From Sphingobacteriaceae bacterium (GTDB taxonomy: Bacteria > Bacteroidota > Bacteroidia > B-17B0 > Aurantibacillaceae): a DNA stretch of 64,000 nucleotides. How positions within the stretch are numbered: the stretch's first letter is position 1; each line of letters begins with the position of its first letter. Below the pieces are notes generated by a model. That model saw only the letters and a list, made by a program, of their open reading frames with translations. It was not told where the DNA came from and ran no database searches. Location of the stretch: NCBI GenBank assembly GCA_002319075.1, contig NVQB01000001.1, positions 1,550,001 to 1,614,000 of the forward strand, given 5' to 3'. A program made the translations under genes and the position numbers. Below, one piece after another: positions 19,023-28,497 of this stretch.

Positions 19023-19967
19023 TTAATTTGATTTTGTTGCTTTAATGATATAAGCTGTATTTCCATTTTTCTGAATGTGTTTGTATTGTAGAAATCTATA
19101 ATACAAAGTAAGCATACCCAGACCGGAAGACAGAAGATAAAGCTTTGAAGGCTTAAAGTATTCAACGGTAACTTCTGCCTCGTTAAACCAACCTTCTTCA
19201 GCAAGATGCAGATAGCCATTGTGTTTCATATTGACCTGCCCTTGTAGTGTCTTTTCCGAAATTTTGTAGTCAGAAGCCTGCTCAGGAACCTTGTAAATTT
19301 TAGTCCCTTGCTTTACTTTAATTTGGGGTAACTCTATAAAATTTTTCGTAAAAACTTTTTGATTATTATAAGTTGTTATCGCATCAACTTTAAACCCATG
19401 TTTTTCAAGGGCCTGGGTCATGTATTTCAGGTTATACATATAACGCATAGATCCAGCCTTCCCATTGACACGCTTTGGTTCCTTATTATCCACAAGAAAA
19501 CCATCTGCAAGATAAAGGGTACCGGATGTTACCTTCGACAACTGATCAATGGCCAAATCAAGATCTTCAAGCCAAACAATAACATTATTAACTAAAACCA
19601 CATCGAACTTCTGCTGCATCTTATCAAGCTGATAAATACCTTCTTTATGCAGCTCTACCTTTGAATGAAGATACTCTTTTAACAAACTCACTCCTTGAAG
19701 CGACCAGCCATTCTTCATTGTATCTATACCCTCTTTATAAAGGTCGGAAGCGACTATTTTTGAAGCTCCTCTTTTTTCTGCCTCAAAAGACAAAAGTCCA
19801 TCATTTGCTCCCACATCGAGGAAAGATTTTCCGTTAAGATTTTTGGGTAACTGTAAAGAGTCCCAAAGTGTTGCATTTATAAAACCTGGCGTCCTTAGCC
19901 CATCACCGAGCTCAACAGATTGTCGCCAAAAAGGATACGCAAATATATTTTTTATTTTTTCATTCAT
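19023..19967 (-). CDS. SAM-dependent methyltransferase (CmoB/DUF1698-like)
   Basis: 314 aa. The region PFWRQSVELGDGLRTPGF precedes motif I FLDVGANDGLLSFEAEKRGA (about 49-68) and KIVASDLYKEG. This order resembles CmoB-type methyltransferases. In this operon it probably modifies a sugar. A C-terminal extension (about 225-314), beta-rich and without family identity, may give specificity. Its start overlaps the adjoining GT4 gene by 8 nt. Confidence 0.78.
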   Translation of the reverse strand: MNEKIKNIFAYPFWRQSVELGDGLRTPGFINATLWDSLQLPKNLNGKSFLDVGANDGLLSFEAEKRGASKIVASDLYKEGIDTMKNGWSLQGVSLLKEYLHSKVELHKEGIYQLDKMQQKFDVVLVNNVIVWLEDLDLAIDQLSKVTSGTLYLADGFLVDNKEPKRVNGKAGSMRYMYNLKYMTQALEKHGFKVDAITTYNNQKVFTKNFIELPQIKVKQGTKIYKVPEQASDYKISEKTLQGQVNMKHNGYLHLAEEGWFNEAEVTVEYFKPSKLYLLSSGLGMLTLYYRFLQYKHIQKNGNTAYIIKATKSN

Positions 19968-21201
19968 CTCTTTTACTTGCTAATTGGTGCATAAGCACAT
20001 TTAACTTCTCAAAATTAGTTTTCCTGTTAAAGTTTTCATCGCAAAATCTGTTCGCTCCCATTCTAAAATTATCAGAATTTTTCGCTGACTTCATAAATTC
20101 TTTTAATTGTTCAGCGACTTTAAACGCATCGAAATTCTTCGGGATGAGAATTCCTGTTTGATCATTTACAATCTCGCTGCAACCACCTACATCGGTTGCC
20201 ATAACCGGAATACCAAAACCGATGCTTTCCATCATACTAACCGGAAGCCCTTCAGATTCACTAACACTTATGAAAAGATTAACAGAAGTGGTTTTATAAA
20301 ATTCCAGCACATTTTTATTTGGTGTAAAACCCATTAGATCCACCTTAATATTTTTGTGATGTTGATTGAGATTTTCTATGTTTTTAAGAAATAGCTGACG
20401 CGTTGGATCACTCTCCACTTTTTCTCCGAAGTGCACCCAACGGACAGGGAAATCAATATATTTCAATATTTCCGGAATGAGATACACCCGCTTGATCACG
20501 TCCATAATAGAACAGGAAACCAGGGTAAAGTAATCTCCTGCTTCAAGTTTAGTAAGCGAATATCCTGCCACCCCTAGATAATTTACGCCAATTTTTTCCT
20601 GGTACTTTGAATATTTTTCTTTCAGGTAGGATGCTCCTTTTTTTGAAACAGAAAATACCCCGTCTGCATACTGCAACTGAAACCATCTGAATGGAATGCG
20701 CTGTGTAACCGGAATTCTATATTCATAGAGGTCTGTACCATGAATTCTGCTATAGAAGGAAGTAATTACTTTATTTCTTTTTAAAACCGCCAGGGCCGTT
20801 GCCCAGCCATTGAACCAAAATGTAAAAAAAACCTTTTCTGTAACAGATGATCGGATATCTGTATCTATTATTTCTGCTAAATAACTATTTCTCATAAACG
20901 AACTTACGGCCTGGGCCAAATATCGAGGCCTTATTATATAGTTCGGATATTTAATAAGCTCTACAACTGCAGTGTATAAAATGAGAGAAAAATATTTCTT
21001 TAGAATTTTTTTTGTGTTGTAAGCTTTAAAATCAACAAGTTTTATGCTGACATTTTCCGGAAAAACTTCTTTGTTTAGAGACTGAAAAGTGTAGACAGCC
21101 ACACGATTATAAGTCGCAGCAAAACTTTGAATATCATTTAAGATAAAAGAAGTGTCGGTTGTATCCGTAAAAAAATAAATATCCTTAGAAATCTTTGTCA
21201 T
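19960..21201 (-). CDS. Glycosyltransferase family 4
   Basis: 413 aa with a standard GT4 C-terminal domain. NLFISVSESEGLPVSMMES and GIPVMATDVGGCSEIV contain the EX7E motif and the donor-binding turn. The N-terminal half has several hydrophobic and basic stretches and may associate with the membrane. It is one of at least five glycosyltransferases in the operon. Donor and linkage are unknown. Confidence 0.92.
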   Translation of the reverse strand: MTKISKDIYFFTDTTDTSFILNDIQSFAATYNRVAVYTFQSLNKEVFPENVSIKLVDFKAYNTKKILKKYFSLILYTAVVELIKYPNYIIRPRYLAQAVSSFMRNSYLAEIIDTDIRSSVTEKVFFTFWFNGWATALAVLKRNKVITSFYSRIHGTDLYEYRIPVTQRIPFRWFQLQYADGVFSVSKKGASYLKEKYSKYQEKIGVNYLGVAGYSLTKLEAGDYFTLVSCSIMDVIKRVYLIPEILKYIDFPVRWVHFGEKVESDPTRQLFLKNIENLNQHHKNIKVDLMGFTPNKNVLEFYKTTSVNLFISVSESEGLPVSMMESIGFGIPVMATDVGGCSEIVNDQTGILIPKNFDAFKVAEQLKEFMKSAKNSDNFRMGANRFCDENFNRKTNFEKLNVLMHQLASKRDE

Positions 21202-21202
21202 T

Positions 21203-22777
21203 CTATTCTTTTAATAAAATGTCAGCAATATTCTGAGAAGCATGAGCTCTGTTATTTACCAAAGGTTTCCACATTTCATCCATTAAAAATTCATCAAGAT
21301 ATTTTTCCAGTATCACGGGAGAATTTACATGAAAAACAGCTTTGTCATCTACAAAAGGAAGTCTTGATTTTTCGCTAAGCTCAAAATTAATAGATGGTAT
21401 ATTAAACCACGAAGCCTGAAAAGAGACCATCGAAGAAAAAGAAATGGCCACCGACGATTTTAAAAACAAATCAAATAAGCTTTTTTGCACCATTCTTTCC
21501 GTATAAGAAGGTACCGGAAGGATACGTTCATGCATAGCATCATTTCCCTCCGTTTCACTGGGATGTTTTCGCACTAGTACAACTACATCTTTATGCTTGT
21601 CGAGATAACTGCTCAGCATTTTCAAGACATCCTGCTTCTCAAGGGCGTAAATCCGCGAAGTTAATAAAGCTATCACTTTCTTATTTTTTATCTTCTCAAG
21701 AACAAGATCTAAGGTTCCCGAATACTGATGAAGTTCAGCACTGTCTTGTAAAACATGACCGGTAACCGGCAGCTGAACAGGACTTAATTCACAGTAAGAC
21801 AGAAGCAGCTCTTGTGTATTTTGATCGGGCATAAACCAATAATCAAAATAGGAGTGCATGTTCTGAGGATCCTTTGCTTTTGTACCATTCATATAATTAA
21901 ATGTCACACCTTTCATTTTAGAGGCAACCATACAAAGTACATTTCCTTCACCCTCATTTTCTCCCGCATTCAGAATCACTTTTTTAACCCCATTGCTGAA
22001 TAAACGTTCGTATTCGTCAACATGATTACAAAGGGTGTTCATTAAATAAATCAGTGTATTTATAAAATCAGGATCTTCATTGTAGAAAAACAATTTTACT
22101 TTCTGAAAACCGGATAATTTGAACGGGTTTCGTTGCACAGCTTTTGTTGTAAAGTTAAGTCCAAAAGTTTCAAGCATTTGTTTATTTACAGCAGAGGTAT
22201 CTTTATTATTAATAGATTGAAATGGAAGAACATTTTTAATTCCCAGCTTTTCAAATAAATTCCCATATACATCTACCATAAATGGATCATTTAAACGAAA
22301 GGCTATTTTTTTTTCAATCGCTGTTACTTGCTTTTCCGGTAGTATCTGATAGGAACTATGTTTATATAAAAAAATCTTCCGAATTAAGGCAAGACGCTTT
22401 TTTATTTCAGGTCTTTCATCGTAAAAAATGAATGACGGATTACCTTTAATCTTATTTGCTTCAAACAGTAAAGCATTTGTAAAAAGATAAGCCCAGAAAA
22501 GGTCTTTGTTCAGCGCTTTTTGCAGGTCGTATCCTTTATACATAAAAATTCCAGGAAAAGCCAAACTAAGCTTTTTTGTTTTTTCTGCAACGAGGTTGAA
22601 ATTATACCAGTTGGCTTCGCTTGTATTTTCAAACGCATTTACCAATGTAAAATTGGATGCAAGGGTACTATAGTTAACAGATGCCTCTATTTTAGTAAAG
22701 ATAATTTTCTCAATTCCGTCCTTTTGAAACTGGTTAATGTGGCGTGCTGAAATAGTATTTATTACTCCGACTTTCAT
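21203..22777 (-). CDS. Putative GT-B glycosyltransferase of unknown family
   Basis: 524 aa. I do not recognise the N-terminal 340 residues. The C-terminal part resembles capsule-type GT-B or Kdo/sialyltransferase-like proteins: KVIALLTSRIYALEKQDVL, then VVVLVRKHPSETEG, then SVAISFSSMVSFQASWFNIP with a conserved-looking SFSS turn. No signal peptide. Because this operon encodes a nonulosonic acid pathway, it is a candidate CMP-nonulosonate transferase; this is inference only. It overlaps the next gene by one base (TAATG). Confidence 0.5.
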   Translation of the reverse strand: MKVGVINTISARHINQFQKDGIEKIIFTKIEASVNYSTLASNFTLVNAFENTSEANWYNFNLVAEKTKKLSLAFPGIFMYKGYDLQKALNKDLFWAYLFTNALLFEANKIKGNPSFIFYDERPEIKKRLALIRKIFLYKHSSYQILPEKQVTAIEKKIAFRLNDPFMVDVYGNLFEKLGIKNVLPFQSINNKDTSAVNKQMLETFGLNFTTKAVQRNPFKLSGFQKVKLFFYNEDPDFINTLIYLMNTLCNHVDEYERLFSNGVKKVILNAGENEGEGNVLCMVASKMKGVTFNYMNGTKAKDPQNMHSYFDYWFMPDQNTQELLLSYCELSPVQLPVTGHVLQDSAELHQYSGTLDLVLEKIKNKKVIALLTSRIYALEKQDVLKMLSSYLDKHKDVVVLVRKHPSETEGNDAMHERILPVPSYTERMVQKSLFDLFLKSSVAISFSSMVSFQASWFNIPSINFELSEKSRLPFVDDKAVFHVNSPVILEKYLDEFLMDEMWKPLVNNRAHASQNIADILLKE

Positions 22778-23715
22778 TAGTTTACAGGCCCTAACTGAGT
22801 TAGTAAATAATTCGTGTAATATTTCGCGCCTGAAATATTCATATGATCCACTGAAGAGAAGTAAGTGTAGTCGTTCATATCATCAGGGGCAGGTATAAAA
22901 TCAATGCCACTTTCTATCATCCTCTTTTTAAACAGACTATACTGCCTCTTATAATTTTCGCTCAAATAATCATCTAATTTAAACGTGGGCGTTTCCAGCA
23001 CCTTAACTTCTGTGTTTTTTTTCTTGTATTTTTTTACGAGCTCAATAAAGTAATTTGCTTTTACCGCACTAAACTCTGCCATTTTAAACTTCTGATAACT
23101 ATGGCTTTCTGCTGAAATAATGGAATCATTTACTATTTCGCTTGAAGATAAAAATCCTTTATATAAAATAGCATCTTCTTTTGCATTCTCAAAATCAACC
23201 TGCAATTGGTATTTATTATGAAACATACTTTTACCCGCTTTTTCGATGCTTTTCCGTAATAATGAAGTGTATACACCGAAATCTGAATATTTATAGGCAA
23301 CAAATTCATTGCTTAATGGATTATTAAGGTACCGGTGAATTGGATATAATTGCCAGTTGTCAAAAATTTCGGAACAACTACCAGGATTAAGGTTAAGTAC
23401 AATAATTTTAGGTTTCTCCTTGCAGCATGCCAGATAATCATCCAGCACAACTTCATAAAAATATGGTCCGGCAGTAGCAACTCCTAAAACAAAAGTTGCT
23501 TTAAAGACACTATCAAAAGCCGGGGTGTAAATTCCGTTGTAAAAATAAGAAGGTCCTACAAAAAGATAATCAAGAGCGTTTGTGCTGGCAGCAACTTTTA
23601 CACGTGCTACACTACTATTAGCTACAGGAAGCAATCCATCATTCATTTCCAAAGCAAGTATCAGCAATGCTAAAGGAAAAACAAACAAGCTCAATTTTAA
23701 GAAAAATCGTTTCAA
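22777..23715 (-). CDS. SGNH-like membrane-anchored protein, second type
   Basis: 312 aa with an N-terminal hydrophobic anchor (about 5-24). FVGPSYFYNG gives a block-I-like Ser56, and SSVDHMNISG near the C-terminus gives Asp290/His291 as catalytic-type residues. It is only distantly similar to the SGNH proteins at 8426-9463 and 54838-55878. It probably works outside the inner membrane on the glycan, as an O-acyl transferase or esterase. No MBOAT gene is adjacent, so it may share the one at 9467-10939 or act alone. Confidence 0.6.
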   Translation of the reverse strand: MKRFFLKLSLFVFPLALLILALEMNDGLLPVANSSVARVKVAASTNALDYLFVGPSYFYNGIYTPAFDSVFKATFVLGVATAGPYFYEVVLDDYLACCKEKPKIIVLNLNPGSCSEIFDNWQLYPIHRYLNNPLSNEFVAYKYSDFGVYTSLLRKSIEKAGKSMFHNKYQLQVDFENAKEDAILYKGFLSSSEIVNDSIISAESHSYQKFKMAEFSAVKANYFIELVKKYKKKNTEVKVLETPTFKLDDYLSENYKRQYSLFKKRMIESGIDFIPAPDDMNDYTYFSSVDHMNISGAKYYTNYLLTQLGPVN

Positions 23716-23724
23716 ACTAAAACT

Positions 23725-24681
23725 CTAATCTATTTGATTTACTATTTGTTTAAGATACTTAAGCCTCATCTTATGATCTTGCAATGAAAACAGATCACTT
23801 CCACTTCCATGCACAAAAGCTTGTGTTTGCCTGAACAAACCAGGTTTGTAGTTAAGATCTAATTCACTATCCAACTGCATTTTTTCTACAAGTACACTGC
23901 CGCGTTTTTGAATATGCAATTCTTCGAGCGGTTTTAAAATGAGGCGGTGTTTGTTGGTGAGTAGTTCTACAAACCATCTGCCCGGAGCTTCCCAGTTAGA
24001 ATGGTAAGTAAATAATGCGCCTTTCTTTGTGATGCCTGATCCTGCGAAAATGCTTACAGGATGCCAGCTTAAGCTTCCGGACGTGTAGGCCGATAATTTT
24101 TCAGGTTCTCCGCCCATAAAAAATGCCAGATCAACAACATGCGAAGAATTAGCAAGAAACCAGTTTTCTTTTATTCCAGGCTTTTTATCAATTTTTTCTA
24201 TTACGTGCGACCACTCTGTAAATTCAAAATGAAATGAAGAAACACCCCCGTCTTCTTCTATAATTTTTCGAGCCTGTAAAACAGATTCGTAAAATCTCCT
24301 GTTATAAGCCACATAAATTTCAGCTTTCATCTCCAGTGCACTCAAAGAAAGTTTCTCAATTTCCTCAAAGTTCAATCCGGCTGGTTTTTCCACAAGAATT
24401 TTTTTTATCCCTGCCTTCAGCAAGGCTACTGTGGTGGCAAATAATTCTTCTAAACCCACAGCAACAATTGCTGATGAAAACCTTTTTAAATCATTGTGGA
24501 GCAGAAAATCAGAGAGACCTCCCTCAATAGCTTCTGAACCTGTAAGCTCCCTGAATTTTTCAACACCGCTTTTACTCCTCCCAACAACGGTTACCTCACA
24601 CTTCAGTGCCTTAAGAACTTTGTGATAATCAACAGCCATCTGGCTTGCTCCTACAAGTAGTATGTTTAAGTTATCGGACAT
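23725..24681 (-). CDS. Gfo/Idh/MocA family oxidoreductase
   Basis: 318 aa. The N-terminal Rossmann domain has ILLVGASQMAVDYHK (about 6-20); the family motif is LVEKPAGL. The second domain contains NSSHVVDLAFFMGG. Its start overlaps the end of the next Gfo/Idh gene by 16 nt, so the two are probably translated together. The pair lies beside the CMP-nonulosonate synthetase gene and may alter a nonulosonic acid or a related sugar. The substrate is unknown. Confidence 0.85.
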   Translation of the reverse strand: MSDNLNILLVGASQMAVDYHKVLKALKCEVTVVGRSKSGVEKFRELTGSEAIEGGLSDFLLHNDLKRFSSAIVAVGLEELFATTVALLKAGIKKILVEKPAGLNFEEIEKLSLSALEMKAEIYVAYNRRFYESVLQARKIIEEDGGVSSFHFEFTEWSHVIEKIDKKPGIKENWFLANSSHVVDLAFFMGGEPEKLSAYTSGSLSWHPVSIFAGSGITKKGALFTYHSNWEAPGRWFVELLTNKHRLILKPLEELHIQKRGSVLVEKMQLDSELDLNYKPGLFRQTQAFVHGSGSDLFSLQDHKMRLKYLKQIVNQID

Positions 24682-25640
24682 ATGTTTACTTTTTCATTAG
24701 TCGTTTGGCTCATTCTTGCCAGGAAGAGATTGAGCATTTTTGTATGCAAGGTGGCCGATACGGCATAAGGCGTCAAGTCACAAGTGCCGCTTGCCCCCAA
24801 ATCATTAACTACTATATCGCTTAATTTACTCTGAAATTTAATGGTAATTAGTTTCTCTTCCCATTTCCAGTTATTTTCGGCAGAACTTACTTGCAGTGTT
24901 GCTATGGCCCCTTCTTCTTTTATAATGATGCGGTGTGTTTTTGTTGTTAAAAACAAGGTTAAAGGTGAAGCTTCTGCATTGTAAGAGGTGCACCTGAAAG
25001 AACTTCCATCTTTTACAGAACCGGTTATTGAACCCGTAAACTCCACATAACCGCTTCTTTTGCTTTCGTGAATCTTTTCATCCAGATGAGAACCATCCAA
25101 AGTTATTTCAGCATCATTTATAAGGTACGAAAATATGTCCAACATGTGAACACCATTAGAACCAAGTCCCCACAGGTTGCCGGCAACCTCAAAACTCAGT
25201 GGTCCTTTTACGTAAGTCTTAACTACTTTATAAAGATCCCACATTCTTCGCGGACAATTTACAAAAGCTTTGGTTCCACTTTTAGCAAGCAACTGGTGTA
25301 TCTCGTTATAGTCTTCTAATGCAGGAAATAAAAATTTTTCCAGCAAAAGATGCTTTACAAACTTAGTACTCAGTAAACTTTGAGTAATACTTTTTCTAAC
25401 CATCGAACCTGTTGCTATAATCGCAAGTTCTATTTCAGAAGGCAAGGCTTCCATGTTGTTTAAATAAACAACTGAACTATCTTCAGGTTTTAATTCCTTG
25501 TACCTTTTACTCGCCGTTGCCAGGGATTCCGGCGTGGGATCAACGACAAAAATTTTATAGTTAGTTTCATCCAGTGAGGCCAGCGCCTGTAAATGCCTGC
25601 TGCCAATCTGCCCGGCGCCAATTACCGCAATATTAGTCAT
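24666..25640 (-). CDS. Gfo/Idh/MocA family oxidoreductase, variant EKP motif
   Basis: 324 aa. VIGAGQIGSRHLQALA (about 5-20) is a clear dinucleotide-binding loop. The family EKP motif reads LLEKFLFPA, so the usual proline is phenylalanine. The histidine-containing NGVHMLDIFSYL segment is kept. The proline change may affect activity or simply mark a subfamily. It overlaps the cytidylyltransferase gene by 8 nt and the other oxidoreductase by 16 nt. Confidence 0.82.
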   Translation of the reverse strand: MTNIAVIGAGQIGSRHLQALASLDETNYKIFVVDPTPESLATASKRYKELKPEDSSVVYLNNMEALPSEIELAIIATGSMVRKSITQSLLSTKFVKHLLLEKFLFPALEDYNEIHQLLAKSGTKAFVNCPRRMWDLYKVVKTYVKGPLSFEVAGNLWGLGSNGVHMLDIFSYLINDAEITLDGSHLDEKIHESKRSGYVEFTGSITGSVKDGSSFRCTSYNAEASPLTLFLTTKTHRIIIKEEGAIATLQVSSAENNWKWEEKLITIKFQSKLSDIVVNDLGASGTCDLTPYAVSATLHTKMLNLFLARMSQTTNEKVNICPIT

Positions 25641-26346
25641 AGTTTATGTGCTTGTTTTGAGCCAGAAATTGTGCGTACAGCCAATCTGTTTCATTATCAA
25701 TATCTATAGCGTATGTTTCTTCCATCACATACTTTTTAATGCTTTTTAATTCGTGTAAATTTCCATTCAGTAAGCTTTCGGTTCGGATGATATAAATGGA
25801 ACCATTATACATATAGGTTTTAGGAACATCCTGACGCCTGGAAACATTCAGTGGCAATTCTTTTGACCTCTTTAAATTTCCATTCCCATCTTCTTCAAAC
25901 AGCGAAAAATAAGGGTTTAATCCCGATTCACAAACCGATACCACCATATCCGGCTGTTCTCTCTCGTAAAGCGCTAAGGCCTCTTCAAGATGTCGGTATA
26001 GTCGGAATGGAGAAGTAGGTTGTAAATAAATTACTTTATTAAAATCGAGACCCTTTTCTTTAAAAAAACCTATCGCATGTTTTATAACATCATTGGCAGA
26101 AGCTGTATCCGATGCTAACTCTTGTGGTCTTTTAAATGAAACGGGAATGGATAGTTTCTCTGCCAGTTCTATCACCTTATCGTCATCCGTTGTTACACAA
26201 ATATATTCAGCCTTTACAAAGTGAAGTGCATATTCAAGCGAATAACTAACCAGGGCCTTTCCATCTAGCAGTTTAGTATTTTTGCCAGGAAGGCCTTTAG
26301 AACCTGCCCTGGCTGGAATTACGAATAAACATTTATCAAGTTTCAT
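25633..26346 (-). CDS. CMP-nonulosonic acid synthetase (NeuA/LegF-like)
   Basis: 237 aa. The acylneuraminate cytidylyltransferase signature IPARAGSKGLPGKN lies at the N-terminus (about 10-23), followed by ITAL-type sites and LQPTSPFR near residue 106. It activates a nonulosonic acid with CTP. The neighbouring PtmE-, NeuC-, NeuB-, LegC- and LegB-like genes point to CMP-legionaminic acid or a relative rather than Neu5Ac. The cytosolic product would be the donor for a transferase in this operon. Confidence 0.9.
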   Translation of the reverse strand: MKLDKCLFVIPARAGSKGLPGKNTKLLDGKALVSYSLEYALHFVKAEYICVTTDDDKVIELAEKLSIPVSFKRPQELASDTASANDVIKHAIGFFKEKGLDFNKVIYLQPTSPFRLYRHLEEALALYEREQPDMVVSVCESGLNPYFSLFEEDGNGNLKRSKELPLNVSRRQDVPKTYMYNGSIYIIRTESLLNGNLHELKSIKKYVMEETYAIDIDNETDWLYAQFLAQNKHINYD

Positions 26347-26347
26347 C

Positions 26348-27397
26348 TTACAAAGAAATATGTTTTATGTCTTCCTGTGCCTTTAAAAAATCGTCGGGCT
26401 TACCAATATCAAGCCAATATCCCAGTAAGGGATAGGACACAACTTTATCAGAGCGTGTTAAGGCATTCTCCAGAAAATCCGTCGCATTGTGAAAGGTATC
26501 ACCTGGAATGGTTTCAAGCAATTTACGTTTAATCAGATAAATACCTGCATTCGAATAATAAGTATAGGTGGGTTTTTCTTTTAATGTCTTCACAATGTTA
26601 TCCCGTGTTTCAATCACTGCATAGGGAATAGTTACTTTATAAGGAATCGTAGCCACTGCTATATCAGCATCCTGTGAAATGAACTCTTTGTAGAAATCTG
26701 CGAAATCAATATTTGTCAGCAGATCTGAATTCATTACTAATATATTCTCATTGTCAAAATCCTGTATTTTTGAAACGGCGCCAATTGTTCCCATGGGCTT
26801 GTCTTCATCTATATATCTTACCTGGATATTTTTAGCGCTTCCGTCTTTAAAAAAATCTTTGATCATGTGACCGAGGTAATTTACCGAAATGTAAAAGTTA
26901 CTTATACCATTGTATGCAAGCCTGTCAACATTGTGTTCAATAATTGGTTTTTTACCTATTACCAGCAAAGGTTTAGGAGTAGTATCGGTCATTGGCTTTA
27001 AACGTTCACCTCTGCCGCCTGCCATGATCACAACATCCAGGGGCAAAACATTTTTCATTACGGTAAGATCATACACTTTTAAAAGGCGTTTGTTCTCATC
27101 CAATAAGGGAATCGTTTTGATATTTAAAGCTCTGAATTCTTCAATTTTATCGTTGTAGTAAGTTCCTTTTGTGAGGTATCTAAACGATGTGCGCATCACA
27201 GAATTAACCTCATCTTTAAGCGTAATTCCATTCAATAAGCCGCGACGTATATCACCGTCTGTTAGGGCACCTATCACTTTTTGATCTTTGCTATCCACCA
27301 CAAACAAGGTTGAACCTGCCGGAAAAAAATTAATCTTTTCCATAGCATCTTTTATAGAAGAATCGGGGCTGATTGTATTTTCAGCTAATTTATTCAT
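26348..27397 (-). CDS. ptmE: CBS-domain nucleotidyltransferase (PtmE-like)
   Basis: 349 aa. Two CBS motifs fill residues 1-118 (for example GALTDGDIRRGLL). A sugar-nucleotide pyrophosphorylase domain follows, with VVIMAGGRGERLKPMTD (122-138) and TPKPLLVIGKKPIIEH. In Campylobacter PtmE makes the GDP-glucosamine that starts legionaminic acid synthesis, distinguishing that route from UDP-based pseudaminic acid synthesis. It lies between NeuA- and NeuC-like genes and overlaps the latter by 4 nt. Confidence 0.88.
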   Translation of the reverse strand: MNKLAENTISPDSSIKDAMEKINFFPAGSTLFVVDSKDQKVIGALTDGDIRRGLLNGITLKDEVNSVMRTSFRYLTKGTYYNDKIEEFRALNIKTIPLLDENKRLLKVYDLTVMKNVLPLDVVIMAGGRGERLKPMTDTTPKPLLVIGKKPIIEHNVDRLAYNGISNFYISVNYLGHMIKDFFKDGSAKNIQVRYIDEDKPMGTIGAVSKIQDFDNENILVMNSDLLTNIDFADFYKEFISQDADIAVATIPYKVTIPYAVIETRDNIVKTLKEKPTYTYYSNAGIYLIKRKLLETIPGDTFHNATDFLENALTRSDKVVSYPLLGYWLDIGKPDDFLKAQEDIKHISL

Positions 27398-28497
27398 GCT
27401 TGTTTAATTTTACGTAACAGGTTAATGATCCGGTCCGAAGTTTTACCATCACCATATATATTTATTTTTTTCGGAAGAGCGAGAGTGCTTACTTTGCGCA
27501 TTGCCAGGTAAATTGCTTTTTCTTCCACGGGCACATCCATTACGTTAGAATTTCTCTCTCTCCCTCCCTGCCTGTTGCCAATGTTGATCACATGCTTCCT
27601 GAATGAAGCTGCTTCTACAATGCCACTGGAAGAATTTCCCATCACATACAAACAGGATTTTAATGCCGTGTAATAGCCTCTTGATCCTAATGATTCTACA
27701 AGATGAATGTGCTCATTCTTGTTCGAAGCCTCAATCAATTCTTTCCGGATAACATCACCCATGGTATCTGCATTAGGCATGGTGACAAGGACGTTCGAAC
27801 GCGTTCCCGCAAGCACCTTACCAAGAGTTTGAGCGTAGATTTTGTTCTTTTTATAATCTACCGTTTCAGGATGAAAAGTAAATAAAATAAAAGGCTGACG
27901 AATATCAAACTTAAATTGCTTTTGAAATTCAACCGCAGAAAAAACTTCGGTGTTCTTAATGTTTTCAATGGCCAGCGAACCTGTATGCACCACATTTTTT
28001 TTATGGCCGAGGATCTGCTGAACTCGCTCTGCATTTTTTTTTGTATTCGTAAAATGGTAGGTCGCCATCAAAGTGAGCGCGTTCCTGTAATAATTATCAA
28101 TGGCCCCGTTCGTTTCTTCTCCGCCGCTTAAATGCGCTACGGGAATATTAAATGGCACCGAAGCCGACACGGCCGCGTACATTTCATACCGGTCGCCCAA
28201 ACATAAAATGAGATCGAAAGTATGCCTGGCCCAGAATTTCGAAAATTTTACATGTACTTCTCCAATGGTTTGTGCTATGTGTTGTGGCGAATCTCCTTCC
28301 AGCACCGTTTCTATTTTTTCAAAGACCTTGTAACCATCACGCTTGATAGCATCAATGGTGTAACCGTGTTTTCTGGAAAGGTGTGTACCAAAGGCAATGA
28401 TGTTTAATTTCATGCCGGGCACTTTTTGTGCAGCATCTAGTAAAGGCCTGAAGAACCCAAAGTCTGCGCGCGAACTAGTTAAAAGTGCTATTTCCAT
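27394..28497 (-). CDS. neuC: Hydrolysing sugar-nucleotide 2-epimerase (NeuC/LegG-like)
   Basis: 367 aa. LTSSRADFGFFRPLL at the N-terminus, LCLGDRYEMYAA, and AHLSGGEETNGAIDNYYRNA match NeuC. A C-terminal GNSSSGIVEAASF site binds nucleotide diphosphate. It releases the free 2-epimerised hexosamine derivative used by the NeuB-type synthase next door. In the GDP-based legionaminic pathway this step is LegG. Confidence 0.93.
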   Translation of the reverse strand: MEIALLTSSRADFGFFRPLLDAAQKVPGMKLNIIAFGTHLSRKHGYTIDAIKRDGYKVFEKIETVLEGDSPQHIAQTIGEVHVKFSKFWARHTFDLILCLGDRYEMYAAVSASVPFNIPVAHLSGGEETNGAIDNYYRNALTLMATYHFTNTKKNAERVQQILGHKKNVVHTGSLAIENIKNTEVFSAVEFQKQFKFDIRQPFILFTFHPETVDYKKNKIYAQTLGKVLAGTRSNVLVTMPNADTMGDVIRKELIEASNKNEHIHLVESLGSRGYYTALKSCLYVMGNSSSGIVEAASFRKHVINIGNRQGGRERNSNVMDVPVEEKAIYLAMRKVSTLALPKKINIYGDGKTSDRIINLLRKIKQA

